Below, piece by piece: positions 12,395 through 19,591 of a stretch of 41,125 nt of DNA. This stretch comes from Candidatus Thiosymbion sp. Its GTDB lineage: Bacteria; Pseudomonadota; Gammaproteobacteria; Chromatiales; Chromatiaceae. A program made the position numbers and the translations under genes. Location: the NCBI GenBank assembly GCA_018435665.1, contig JAHDND010000071.1:1-41125 (forward strand), in the 5' to 3' direction. Every line of letters begins with the position of its first letter. The stretch's first letter is position 1. The notes under the pieces were generated by a model, which had not been told where the DNA came from, searched no databases, and saw nothing but the letters and a program-made list of their open reading frames with translations.

Positions 12395-12901
12395 TCAGAG
12401 CCAGGCGCCGGTAGGCGGCCGGTAGCCCACCACGGGGTAAAGGGCACGCACCAGGGCGATGACCACCCCGAGGATGCGCAGCTCCTGACCGGGGCGCGGG
12501 CGGATGGGGCCGAAGTCCGGATGATAGGCGCACAGCCAATGGCGGCTACCGTGCTGGCGCAGTTCCCGCAACAGGGGCTGACCCTCGACCTCGGCCCAGA
12601 CCAGGTCGCCGGCCTTGGGGGGCAGGCCAAGGTGGACGGCCAGCAGGTCGCCCGCGCGGATGCCGCGGTGGTGGAGGGCCGCGTCGGGCACGGTGACGAA
12701 GCGGGTGGCGGCCGGGTCGGGGACCAGGTAGCGGTTGAGGTCTAGGGTGCATTCGGCGTACTCCTCCGCCGGGGAGGGGAAGCCGGCTTGGACCGTGTGC
12801 GCGAACAGCGGCAAGGCGCAGGGTGGCGGGAGCGGCCCGGGGTCATTGCCGGGGAGGTTGGACCGGGCACCGTTAGGCGCTAAGCTAGCATTCAGGAGCA
12901 T
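12395..12901 (-). CDS. UmuD-like S24 peptidase-fold protein lacking the catalytic Ser and Lys
   Basis: From residue 31 on the protein (168 residues from ATG 12901) follows UmuD/LexA-type S24 peptidases: LPLFAHTVQAGFPSPAEEY carries the self-cleavage Ala-Gly at 39-40. A DLNRYLVPDPAATRFV segment and a GIRAGDLLAVH segment then line up with E. coli UmuD. The nucleophile box, normally GDSM, reads PDAA at 72-75, so the Ser is Ala74. The position of the catalytic Lys is Arg112 (QPLLREL). By family knowledge such a protein cannot cleave itself. No umuC follows and I see no SOS box in the bases upstream. It may be a non-cleavable regulator or a decaying phage or SOS gene. An in-frame TTG at 12907 is an alternative start. 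Confidence 0.75.
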   Translation of the reverse strand: MLLNASLAPNGARSNLPGNDPGPLPPPCALPLFAHTVQAGFPSPAEEYAECTLDLNRYLVPDPAATRFVTVPDAALHHRGIRAGDLLAVHLGLPPKAGDLVWAEVEGQPLLRELRQHGSRHWLCAYHPDFGPIRPRPGQELRILGVVIALVRALYPVVGYRPPTGAWL

Positions 12902-13015
12902 GGGCAAGGACCGCGGGTGGCAGATGAGATTGTTACTGGATTCAAATTATAGGCCAGCGGCCCGCCGGGTTTTGGCGCGCGGTGTCGACTGGGCCCGTTC
13001 AGAGGAGATAGGTTC

Positions 13016-13261
13016 ATGCATCACGACATCACGCCGGACAGGTTGGCCCAGGTCGTCTATCAGCAGGCCATCTGTCCGACGGGCGATCCCCAGGAGGCCG
13101 TCAAGGAGTGGCTGGACATCACCAGTGGCCTGGCGTGCGTCCTGGCCAACTGGCAACGGCTGGCCCCGGGGCGGCCGGGGTACGAGGGGCAGACGGCGGC
13201 CCTGACCAAGGCCCTGCTTAAGGCCGATAACATCATGCGGTGCCTGGCCCGGGCCGCCTGA
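13016..13261 (+). CDS. small hypothetical protein (81 aa)
   Basis: AGGAG ends about ten bases before the ATG at 13016, which gives strong support. The product begins MHHDITPDRLAQVVYQQAI and is mostly helical, with a hydrophobic middle (SGLACVLANW) that is too short and broken to be a clear membrane segment. It stands alone on the plus strand, divergent from the minus-strand UmuD-like operon. The 114 bases between the two starts could hold a shared control region. No family is recognised. Confidence 0.6.
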   Translation: MHHDITPDRLAQVVYQQAICPTGDPQEAVKEWLDITSGLACVLANWQRLAPGRPGYEGQTAALTKALLKADNIMRCLARAA

Positions 13262-13327
13262 GTGCGGGGGTGGCATCCCCCGCGAGTCCGCGCCAGCGGA
13301 CCCCGGGGGCGGTTGGTGCTCGCGTCG

Positions 13328-13858
13328 CTACAACTCGCGCAGGATCTTGGCCCGCTCGCGTTTGTATTCCGCGGCCGAGATACTGCCGTTATCCCGCAAT
13401 TCCCGCAGCTTGCGCAACCGGTCCTCCGCCGGTGCCCCACCGGACGCCATGGCGTTCAGGCTCAGGGGCACCAGGCGCACGTCCACCGGGTTGGGCAGCA
13501 GGTCATTCATAGCGCCGCTGCCTGCGTCCACGGCCGCGCCGATGAGGCCGCCGAGCAGGACGTTGCCGGCCATGCCGGCGCCCCCGGCCCCGGAGACCTG
13601 GGGCGTGACCGTGACTTCCACCGGCTCGTAGCCGGCCTTCTCGACCTTGACGACGACGTTGTCCTTGCGCGGCAGGGTGAAGGTCGCGGGCGTCTTGCCG
13701 CTCATGCCGTTGGAGAGCTTGACCTCGGCCCCGACGGGGTCGGAATTGATGACGAGGGTGTCGGTCGTGCCACGGGTGACGGTGGCGCAGCCGGAGGTAA
13801 GGCCCAGGAACAGCAGGGCCGCCAGCAAATGAGTGAATCGAAACCAGGGACTATCCAC
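13328..13858 (-). CDS. lipoprotein with PEGA-like and SHOCT domains
   Basis: The start is GTG at 13858, with AGGAGA seven bases upstream. The N-terminus is a lipoprotein signal ending in LGLTSGC with the acylated Cys at 24. A beta-rich PEGA-like repeat follows (TLVINSDPVGAEVKLSNG, then TPATFTLP and VVVKVEKAGYEPVEV), a domain that often sits on exported or cell-surface proteins. A Gly/Ala-rich segment near residues 88-115 may lie against the membrane. The C-terminus, EDRLRKLRELRDNGSISAAE onward, is a SHOCT motif, an oligomerisation or tail element. The protein is therefore expected to be anchored in the periplasm. It is transcribed toward the phage-like cluster and divergently from the WYL regulator. 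Confidence 0.8.
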   Translation of the reverse strand: MDSPWFRFTHLLAALLFLGLTSGCATVTRGTTDTLVINSDPVGAEVKLSNGMSGKTPATFTLPRKDNVVVKVEKAGYEPVEVTVTPQVSGAGGAGMAGNVLLGGLIGAAVDAGSGAMNDLLPNPVDVRLVPLSLNAMASGGAPAEDRLRKLRELRDNGSISAAEYKRERAKILREL

Positions 13859-13988
13859 GCTTCTTTCTCCTGTTTGTTGTTACGGGGGAACACGCCATGG
13901 GGCCGGCCCGACCCGGCCTGGGCGTGCGGGCGGATTAGACCACAGGGGTCAGACCTACTCTGTCCGACTGGTGTGGCAGACTAGGGCT

Positions 13989-15020
13989 ATGAGCGCTACC
14001 TTCTCCTCCCGCATTCACCGGCTGCGCCGTTTGCAGGGCAAGCTGCCGCGTCCTGGCACCCCCGAGGGGGAATGTCTGATCATTTCCCAACTCTTGCTCC
14101 TGATGCCGGACGGCTATGGCACGGGTCCCGAACCGACCCGGCGGCGGGCCATGCAGCGGGATCTGGATGAATTGGTCCGCGATGGCCTGATTGAGGTGGT
14201 CAATCCCGGCGGCAAGCCCCAGCGCTACCGCCAGCTTGGCGATGAACTGCTGCAGGACCAGGCCGACTGGCAGTACCTCATGAGCCACATCCACGACGTG
14301 GTGCAAGACCTGCTGCCCCATAAGCGGCTGGACCGCTTTCTGGACCGGATGTACCGGGCGCTGGACGGCCCCCTGCTCGATGAGCGCAAGCTGCGGCTGG
14401 TGCCGGACACCCTGCGCCTGTGCCCCCCCGAGATCCACGCCGGGGTCCTGGAGGCGGTGCTGACCGCCCTGCTGAAGGACTGCGTGCTGGAGATCCTGTA
14501 CGAGAACGCCCGGGGGGCGCGCGGCGCGGCCCTGATCCACCCCCAGGCCATGGTCCAGCGGGGGCCAACACCCTACCTGTTCGCCCTGAAGAACGACGAG
14601 ACCGAGCCGGTGCGCACCTATGCCCTGCACCGGATGATCCGGGCGCGGGCGCGGTTGGGCGAGCCGGGGCGCAAGGCCGCCGGCTTTAACCTCGACCAGG
14701 CGATCGCCAGCGGCCAGGTCGATTTCGGCCGGGGCAAGGTGATCGACCTGGAGCTACGGGTGCGGGGCTACGCGGTCGAGGTGCTGCGGGTCTGCCCCAT
14801 CACCCCGGCGCAGCGCATCGAGGACGAACCGGCGGATTCGCCTTTCCTGGCGCGGGTGCGGGTCCAGGTCCCGGAGACCGGCGCCCTGTTGCGCTGGCTG
14901 CTGGGTCTGGGGGATAACGTAGAGGTGGTGGCGCCGGAGGGGCTGCGCCTGGTTATGCGCGAGCAGTCGGTCAAGGTGGCTAGGCACTATGCGAGGCTGA
15001 GTGAGGCGGGTGATTATTAA
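13989..15020 (+). CDS. WYL-domain transcriptional regulator of the defence island
   Basis: The 343-residue protein begins at ATG 13989 (MSATFSSRIHRLRRLQ). An N-terminal winged HTH covers about residues 1-85, with RRRAMQRDLDELVRDGLI as the recognition part and a wing at NPGGKPQRYR. A WYL-type sensor domain follows from about 150 to 225, and a C-terminal dimerisation domain (WCX-like) ends near VPETGALLRWLLG...LRLVMREQSVKVARHYA. Proteins of this build, such as BrxR and CapW, repress defence operons and respond to nucleic acid or phage cues. It lies directly before the DUF1016/CBASS genes, 11 bases from the next ORF, and is the likely regulator of the block. A truncated relative of its last 42 codons lies at 18696-18824. 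Confidence 0.85.
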   Translation: MSATFSSRIHRLRRLQGKLPRPGTPEGECLIISQLLLLMPDGYGTGPEPTRRRAMQRDLDELVRDGLIEVVNPGGKPQRYRQLGDELLQDQADWQYLMSHIHDVVQDLLPHKRLDRFLDRMYRALDGPLLDERKLRLVPDTLRLCPPEIHAGVLEAVLTALLKDCVLEILYENARGARGAALIHPQAMVQRGPTPYLFALKNDETEPVRTYALHRMIRARARLGEPGRKAAGFNLDQAIASGQVDFGRGKVIDLELRVRGYAVEVLRVCPITPAQRIEDEPADSPFLARVRVQVPETGALLRWLLGLGDNVEVVAPEGLRLVMREQSVKVARHYARLSEAGDY

Positions 15021-15031
15021 ACGCATCTCCG

Positions 15032-15214
15032 ATGTCTCCGATGATGAGACCGGCCGCGGTCACGCGAGTGGCGGACGAACAAGCGCTTTATGGGAAAGAA
15101 AGCTTCAAGCAGGCCATCGCCAAGTGGCAGGAAAGCTCGATGGCTCTGCGGGAGTCGATGGACGAACACTTCGAGGTGCTTGAAAACGCCAGAGTACTGG
15201 AAGGTGGAGCATGA
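15032..15214 (+). CDS. short ORF between the WYL and DUF1016 genes
   Basis: A 60-codon frame ends with a TGA that overlaps the start of the DUF1016 gene in an ATGA, which suggests translational coupling. The start is unclear: ATG at 15032 and later ATGs have no good ribosome binding site. The second half, QAIAKWQESSMALRESMDEH, is helical and reads like protein; the first half is less convincing. It could be a genuine small partner, an upstream coupling ORF, or the leftover C-terminus of a deleted gene. Confidence 0.4.
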   Translation: MSPMMRPAAVTRVADEQALYGKESFKQAIAKWQESSMALRESMDEHFEVLENARVLEGGA

Positions 15215-16023
15215 GCAAGCAGAAACCGCACAATCAAGACTGGAACTACGCCCAACTCCTCCTTGAAGTGAAAGCGCGGGTCCGTTCGGCGCAGTATGCC
15301 GCCCTGAAGGCGGTCAATACCGAGTTGGTCGGGCTGTACTGCGATATCGGGCGGATGATCGTGGATCAGCAGACAGATGCCGAGCATGGCTCAGCCATTG
15401 CCGAACAGTTGTCCAACGACCTGCGGGATGAGTTTCCCGGCATCAGCGGTTTTTCCCGCCGCAATGTTTTCTACATGCGGGAGTTCTACCTGCTGTACCG
15501 CGATGACCAGCGAGTGCAACCACTGGTTGCACAAATTGGCTGGACTCACAACCTGGCGATTTTCCAGCGCTGCAAGGACCCGCTGGAACGGGCGCTGATC
15601 GCCCGGATCGAGGATTTTCTGCGCGCCATGGGCGGCCTGTTCGCCTTCGTGGGCAGCCAGTACTGGCTGGAGGTGGAGGGCGAAGAGTACTTCATCGACC
15701 TGCTGTTGTTTCACCGGCGGTTGCACTGTCTGGTGGCCATCGAGCTGAAGATCGGCAAATTCCAGCCGGAGTTCGTCGGCAAGATGGAGTTTTACCTAAC
15801 CGCACTCGACCGGCTGATCCGGCAGGAGGATGAGAACCCTTCCACCGGCATCATTCTCTGCAAGGAAAAGAACCGCACCATCGTGGAATACGCACTCCAC
15901 GACACCCGCAAGCCTATCGGCGTGGCGACTTATGAAATCACCAAGACGCTGCCTAGGGAATTGAGGGGGCAACTGCCCCAGCCGGAAGAGATCGTGGCTT
16001 TACTGGAGGGACTGGAAGGATGA
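15211..16023 (+). CDS. DUF1016 (YhcG-type) nuclease with internal deletion
   Basis: DUF1016 proteins have an N-terminal helical domain and a C-terminal PD-(D/E)XK nuclease; they are common in defence islands. Here the N-terminal domain is about residues 10-118 and the nuclease runs from about 128 to the end, with Asp163 and the ELK motif at 178-180 present. The family is usually about 340-380 residues, this one is 270. The segment that normally joins the domains is missing: KDPLER (122-127), which in relatives precedes a long linker, runs straight into ALIARIEDFL, which normally starts the nuclease. The reading frame is intact, so the protein is probably still made. Its start and stop overlap the neighbours (ATGA at both ends). 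Confidence 0.85.
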   Translation: MSKQKPHNQDWNYAQLLLEVKARVRSAQYAALKAVNTELVGLYCDIGRMIVDQQTDAEHGSAIAEQLSNDLRDEFPGISGFSRRNVFYMREFYLLYRDDQRVQPLVAQIGWTHNLAIFQRCKDPLERALIARIEDFLRAMGGLFAFVGSQYWLEVEGEEYFIDLLLFHRRLHCLVAIELKIGKFQPEFVGKMEFYLTALDRLIRQEDENPSTGIILCKEKNRTIVEYALHDTRKPIGVATYEITKTLPRELRGQLPQPEEIVALLEGLEG

Positions 16024-16982
16024 ATGAAAAAACGAAGAAACCTTTTAGAATCTTGAGTATTGACGGCGGTGGGATTCGCGGTATTTTTGCTGCCCAGATT
16101 CTCAAGTGCATTGAAGAACGTCTCGATATAAAACTGTTAGAAATCTTTGACATGATCGCCGGGACAAGCACCGGTTCTATTATTGCGGCTGGAGTGGCAA
16201 CAGGTAGGCCTGCGGCTGACATCGTGGCGATATATAAAAAGTATGGTGGAGATATATTTCGTAGGAAACCGTTTTACTGGCCAGGGAAAAGGCTGAAAAG
16301 CATCTTACAGCCCATGTGCGACAGTATATACGAAGCCAAAAAACTTGAAAAAGTGCTTGAGAAAGCTCTTGAGGACATGCAATTGGGTGACGTTAAGAAA
16401 CCTCTTCTAATACCCTCAACCGATATTGGTAATGGTTGTGTTCACGTTTTGAAATCTGGGTACTCAAATGACTTCACCCGTGACAAAACTGTGACGCTTA
16501 TAGGCGCAGTATTAGCCTCTTGTTCGGCACCAACCTATTTCGATCCATATAAGCTAGATAATTATCTGCTCGCAGATGGAGGTCTCTGGGCTAATAACCC
16601 TGCACTAGCCGCGGTGATTGATGCCCGGAAGTACTTGGGTGCTGCTGAGGATGACATACAAATCTTGACAATCGGTACCGGACAACCCAGAACCGTATAT
16701 GGTACGAACACCGCACGCAAATGGGGTCTCATCAATGGATGGAAACACAAGGAATTTATCGACTTCATTCTATCTTTGCAGAGTCAGAGCGCTCTGAACT
16801 ATTTGAATCTTACGCTACGTCCGGACCAAATCAAGCGAATTGATTTCGAATCTGACCTGCCATTGCCGTTGGATGATGTCTCTATAATGGATGACCTAAT
16901 CTCAAGAGCGGATCACAAGTTTACGCATGAGTCGAAAGCAATAAGGGAATTCCTTAAAAACGGAGGGTGCTCAAGTGACTAA
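16020..16982 (+). CDS. capV: CapV-type patatin-like phospholipase, CBASS effector
   Basis: The 320-residue protein has all patatin landmarks: the oxyanion loop GGGIRG at 16-21, the nucleophile elbow GTSTG at 48-52 with Ser50, and the DGG catalytic Asp motif at 186-188. CapV effectors are activated by the cyclic nucleotide made by their CD-NTase partner and hydrolyse phospholipids of the cell membrane, killing the infected cell. The CD-NTase gene directly follows, overlapping by eight bases, which fits this role. The gene is clearly AT-richer than the WYL and DUF1016 genes before it, so the pair was probably acquired separately. Its ATG overlaps the DUF1016 stop. Confidence 0.9.
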   Translation: MNEKTKKPFRILSIDGGGIRGIFAAQILKCIEERLDIKLLEIFDMIAGTSTGSIIAAGVATGRPAADIVAIYKKYGGDIFRRKPFYWPGKRLKSILQPMCDSIYEAKKLEKVLEKALEDMQLGDVKKPLLIPSTDIGNGCVHVLKSGYSNDFTRDKTVTLIGAVLASCSAPTYFDPYKLDNYLLADGGLWANNPALAAVIDARKYLGAAEDDIQILTIGTGQPRTVYGTNTARKWGLINGWKHKEFIDFILSLQSQSALNYLNLTLRPDQIKRIDFESDLPLPLDDVSIMDDLISRADHKFTHESKAIREFLKNGGCSSD

Positions 16983-18582
16983 GATTGTTACACAGGAAGC
17001 GGCTCTTCAAAAAGCGGCCCTGAAGCTGGATATTTCACCGTCCAAATACCAACAGGCCATGGAGCGTTTTGAATCCATGAAATCCTATTTGCTGGGGGGT
17101 GAATACGAAGGAGCTAAGGCCGAGCCAGAAATTTACCTACAAGGTTCATTTAAGCTTGGGACAGAGATACGGCCCTATAAAGACAGCAAAGACGCTGATT
17201 ATGACATTGACGTTGTTTGTCGTTTAGAGCATAAGAAGGAATTCACTACTGCGAAAATAGTGAAAAATCAGGTCGGTGATCATCTCAAGGCGCATAGCAC
17301 TTATGAAAAAATGCTCGATGATGAAGGCAAACGTTGCTGGACCTTGAACTACGCCGAACAAGACGGAATTGGCTTTCACATGGATATTCTTCCATCAGTT
17401 GGGGAAAACTGTACTGCTTTCAGGGGCAATGACGGGTACCAAAATGCCATAGCCGTGACTGATAAATGTAAAGACACCGGTTCATATAACTGGTCTCCCA
17501 GCAATCCCAAGGGCTTTGCGAAATGGTTTTACGATAAGAACAGGGTCGCGTTTAATAAGATTAAGCTGAGCCAAAAACAAGTTGTCTTTGAAAACCACCG
17601 TCAGGAAAAACTTTTCTCCGACCTGGAGACGGTACCTGATATTCATGTGAAGACCCCATTGCAAAGGACTATTCAGTTATTAAAACGGCATAGGGACATG
17701 CGCTTTTGTAATCTAAAGAATGAAAATTGCAAACCAATCTCTATGGTCATTACCGTATTGGCTGCTCAAATTTATAACAATGAATCTACCATTTCTGAGA
17801 CGCTGAGGAACCTGATAAATGCATTATCTCGTCATGCTGTTCAGATGCAACCAACCTTTCGTTATGATAAAGCATTGGCACAATCGGCCTATACGCTGAT
17901 TACAAGAACGGCTGATGGGAGATGGTATATCCCTAATCCGACCAATCATGGGGAAAACTTTGCAGACAAATGGCATGAAAAAGAGAACGGCGTCCCACAT
18001 GCGAGGGCCAAGGCTTTTTTCCAATGGGTTGCATGGGCAAAGGAAGATTTTGTTGATATCTCACAGCATCTAGATGAGGAGCACTATATGCGGCCATTAG
18101 AATCTTCATCTAAGCAAAAGGAGGATATAGCCGTATCAAGTACTTTTTCATTGGGATTTAACGTTCCTCATAGAAAGGCTCCGGAGTCGCAATGGCCAGT
18201 AAAAATCGATTATCAAGCTTCAATACGAGCGAGTTACAACAAGAACGGCTGGAGGGTTTTACCTGACGGGTCTAGCAGGTTTCAATTAGGCAGTGGAGAC
18301 CCTGTAGAGCGAGAGAAGAGAGTTTGCTTCAAGGCATGTACCAACGTCCCCCATCCATACCAGGTGTATTGGCAGGTCGTTAATACCGGAGAAGAAGCGA
18401 CTAATGCAAGGTGTCTCAGAGGTGGCTTTTACCCAAGTAGTGGGGACTGTTCTTTTGTACTTGGAACGAAAACAAGAATTGAACCAACAAGATACCGTGG
18501 ATACCATTGGGTTGAGTGCTTCATTGTCAAAGACGGAATTTGTGTAGCGCGAAGTGGTGAGTTCGTAGTCAGGATTGTATGA
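16975..18582 (+). CDS. CD-NTase (cGAS/DncV-like nucleotidyltransferase) with AGS-C-type C-terminus
   Basis: The 535-residue protein begins at GTG 16975 behind a GGAGGG site. Residues 57-58 form the GS motif of the nucleotidyltransferase fold, followed by the acidic pair in DADYDIDVV (Asp77 and Asp79) and a third acidic residue in GFHMDILP (Asp137). This active site makes cyclic or linear nucleotide second messengers. After a helical domain, the last 120 residues read like an AGS-C sensor domain (YQVYWQVVNTG followed by LRGGFYP). Together with the upstream CapV it forms a minimal two-gene CBASS without Cap2/Cap3, i.e. type I. Which messenger is made cannot be seen. The gene is AT-richer than its surroundings. 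Confidence 0.9.
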   Translation: MTKIVTQEAALQKAALKLDISPSKYQQAMERFESMKSYLLGGEYEGAKAEPEIYLQGSFKLGTEIRPYKDSKDADYDIDVVCRLEHKKEFTTAKIVKNQVGDHLKAHSTYEKMLDDEGKRCWTLNYAEQDGIGFHMDILPSVGENCTAFRGNDGYQNAIAVTDKCKDTGSYNWSPSNPKGFAKWFYDKNRVAFNKIKLSQKQVVFENHRQEKLFSDLETVPDIHVKTPLQRTIQLLKRHRDMRFCNLKNENCKPISMVITVLAAQIYNNESTISETLRNLINALSRHAVQMQPTFRYDKALAQSAYTLITRTADGRWYIPNPTNHGENFADKWHEKENGVPHARAKAFFQWVAWAKEDFVDISQHLDEEHYMRPLESSSKQKEDIAVSSTFSLGFNVPHRKAPESQWPVKIDYQASIRASYNKNGWRVLPDGSSRFQLGSGDPVEREKRVCFKACTNVPHPYQVYWQVVNTGEEATNARCLRGGFYPSSGDCSFVLGTKTRIEPTRYRGYHWVECFIVKDGICVARSGEFVVRIV

Positions 18583-18695
18583 GCGTGCAATCACTTAAGC
18601 CCTGCTAGAAGAATGTCAAGTTCAGTAAGGTGATGGAAAACGCTCACCTTCTGGAGTGTGTTCCCGAAGCCTTCCTAGCGCTGGTGAAGGGCTAG

Positions 18696-18824
18696 GTGCC
18701 GGAAATCGGCGCCCTGTTGCGCTGGCTGCTTGGGCCGGGGGCGAAAGTCGAGGTGGTGGGCCCAGATGGTCTGAGGCTGGTGATGCGCGAGCAGACGCTG
18801 AAGGCGGCTGGGCATTATGCGTGA
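18696..18824 (+). pseudogene. truncated C-terminus of a second WYL regulator
   Basis: An in-frame stretch of 42 codons plus TGA, preceded directly by a TAG, encodes VPEIGALLRWLLGPGAKVEV and so on to LRLVMREQTLKAAGHYA. It matches the end of the intact WYL protein closely, and 23 bases (18708-18730) are identical to 14880-14902. About 300 upstream codons are missing, so it cannot work. It ends 212 bases before brxF, where a BREX regulator would be expected. The rest of the gap 18583-19036 has a possible 20-codon ORF starting at 18633 and a TTCCGGAA palindrome at 18918-18925; I found no clear promoter. Confidence 0.8.
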
Positions 18825-19036
18825 CTGAGGGTACTTGATGAGGATGGGGGGGAACAATCGTAACCGGGTCAGGACCCTGGGCAGGCAACCGCACCCCAAA
18901 ACGGAGTAAGCTAGGTTTTCCGGAAGTATCGGAAGGAAATACACCTTGACCGATCCACTCTATGTCCTGGGCAGGTATGACATCTAAAAACCTGGGCATG
19001 GACAAGGCAACGTAAGCTCTGGGGGGAGCTGACACC

Positions 19037-19540
19037 GTGGGAGACACCGGCAATCTGACCGCACGCCTGCATGATCTGGCCGCGGATGTCGCCAGCCTGC
19101 ATAGCCAGCTCATCCTGCTGGTTGCCCCACCCGGCAGCGGCAAGACCGCCCTGCTAGGGGCCTATGCCAACCAGCGCGGGGCACCGGTACTCGCCGTCGG
19201 CGCCAGCCTGGGCGCCGCTCTGGCGGCCCTGCCGCGTCAGCAGCGCCCCTTGCAAGCTGGGACCCTGCTCCGGGAACTGGCGGCGCCCCTGGCTGGCGGA
19301 AAGCTGCCCTTGCTGCTGGATAACCTAGAACTCCTCTTTGATGCCAGCCTCAGGCTAAACCCCATCCTGTTACTCAAGAACCTGGCCAGGGGCCGCGTCG
19401 TGGTCGCGGCCTGGCCGGGTGAAGTGCGCCAGACAACACATGGAACCCGATTGATTTATGCCCGCCGTGGTCATCCCGAATACCGCGAGGAGGGTGTCGA
19501 AGGACTGTTTACCCTTGTTATCACCCGACCAGATCTTTGA
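19037..19540 (+). CDS. brxF: BREX-3 P-loop protein BrxF
   Basis: BrxF is a small P-loop protein specific to BREX type 3. This one has 167 residues with a Walker A motif (VAPPGSGKTALL, near residues 30-41) and a Walker B-like LPLLLDNLELLF near 95. It starts with GTG 19037 behind a GGGGGGAG ribosome binding site. brxC follows after 51 bases on the same strand, which is the canonical order. It is the first gene of the BREX operon, and its length is normal for the family. The ATP it probably binds and hydrolyses is inferred to serve phage sensing or the assembly of the other Brx proteins. Confidence 0.85.
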   Translation: MGDTGNLTARLHDLAADVASLHSQLILLVAPPGSGKTALLGAYANQRGAPVLAVGASLGAALAALPRQQRPLQAGTLLRELAAPLAGGKLPLLLDNLELLFDASLRLNPILLLKNLARGRVVVAAWPGEVRQTTHGTRLIYARRGHPEYREEGVEGLFTLVITRPDL

Positions 19541-19591
19541 TACAACCAAGCACGTACGAAAAAAACGCTTATCAACCGCCAGGGAATCACC

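Noticed and set aside
18946..18981. TTGACC with TATGTC or TATGAC as a BREX promoter
   Set aside because: Spacings of about 11 and 24 bases are outside the sigma70 range.
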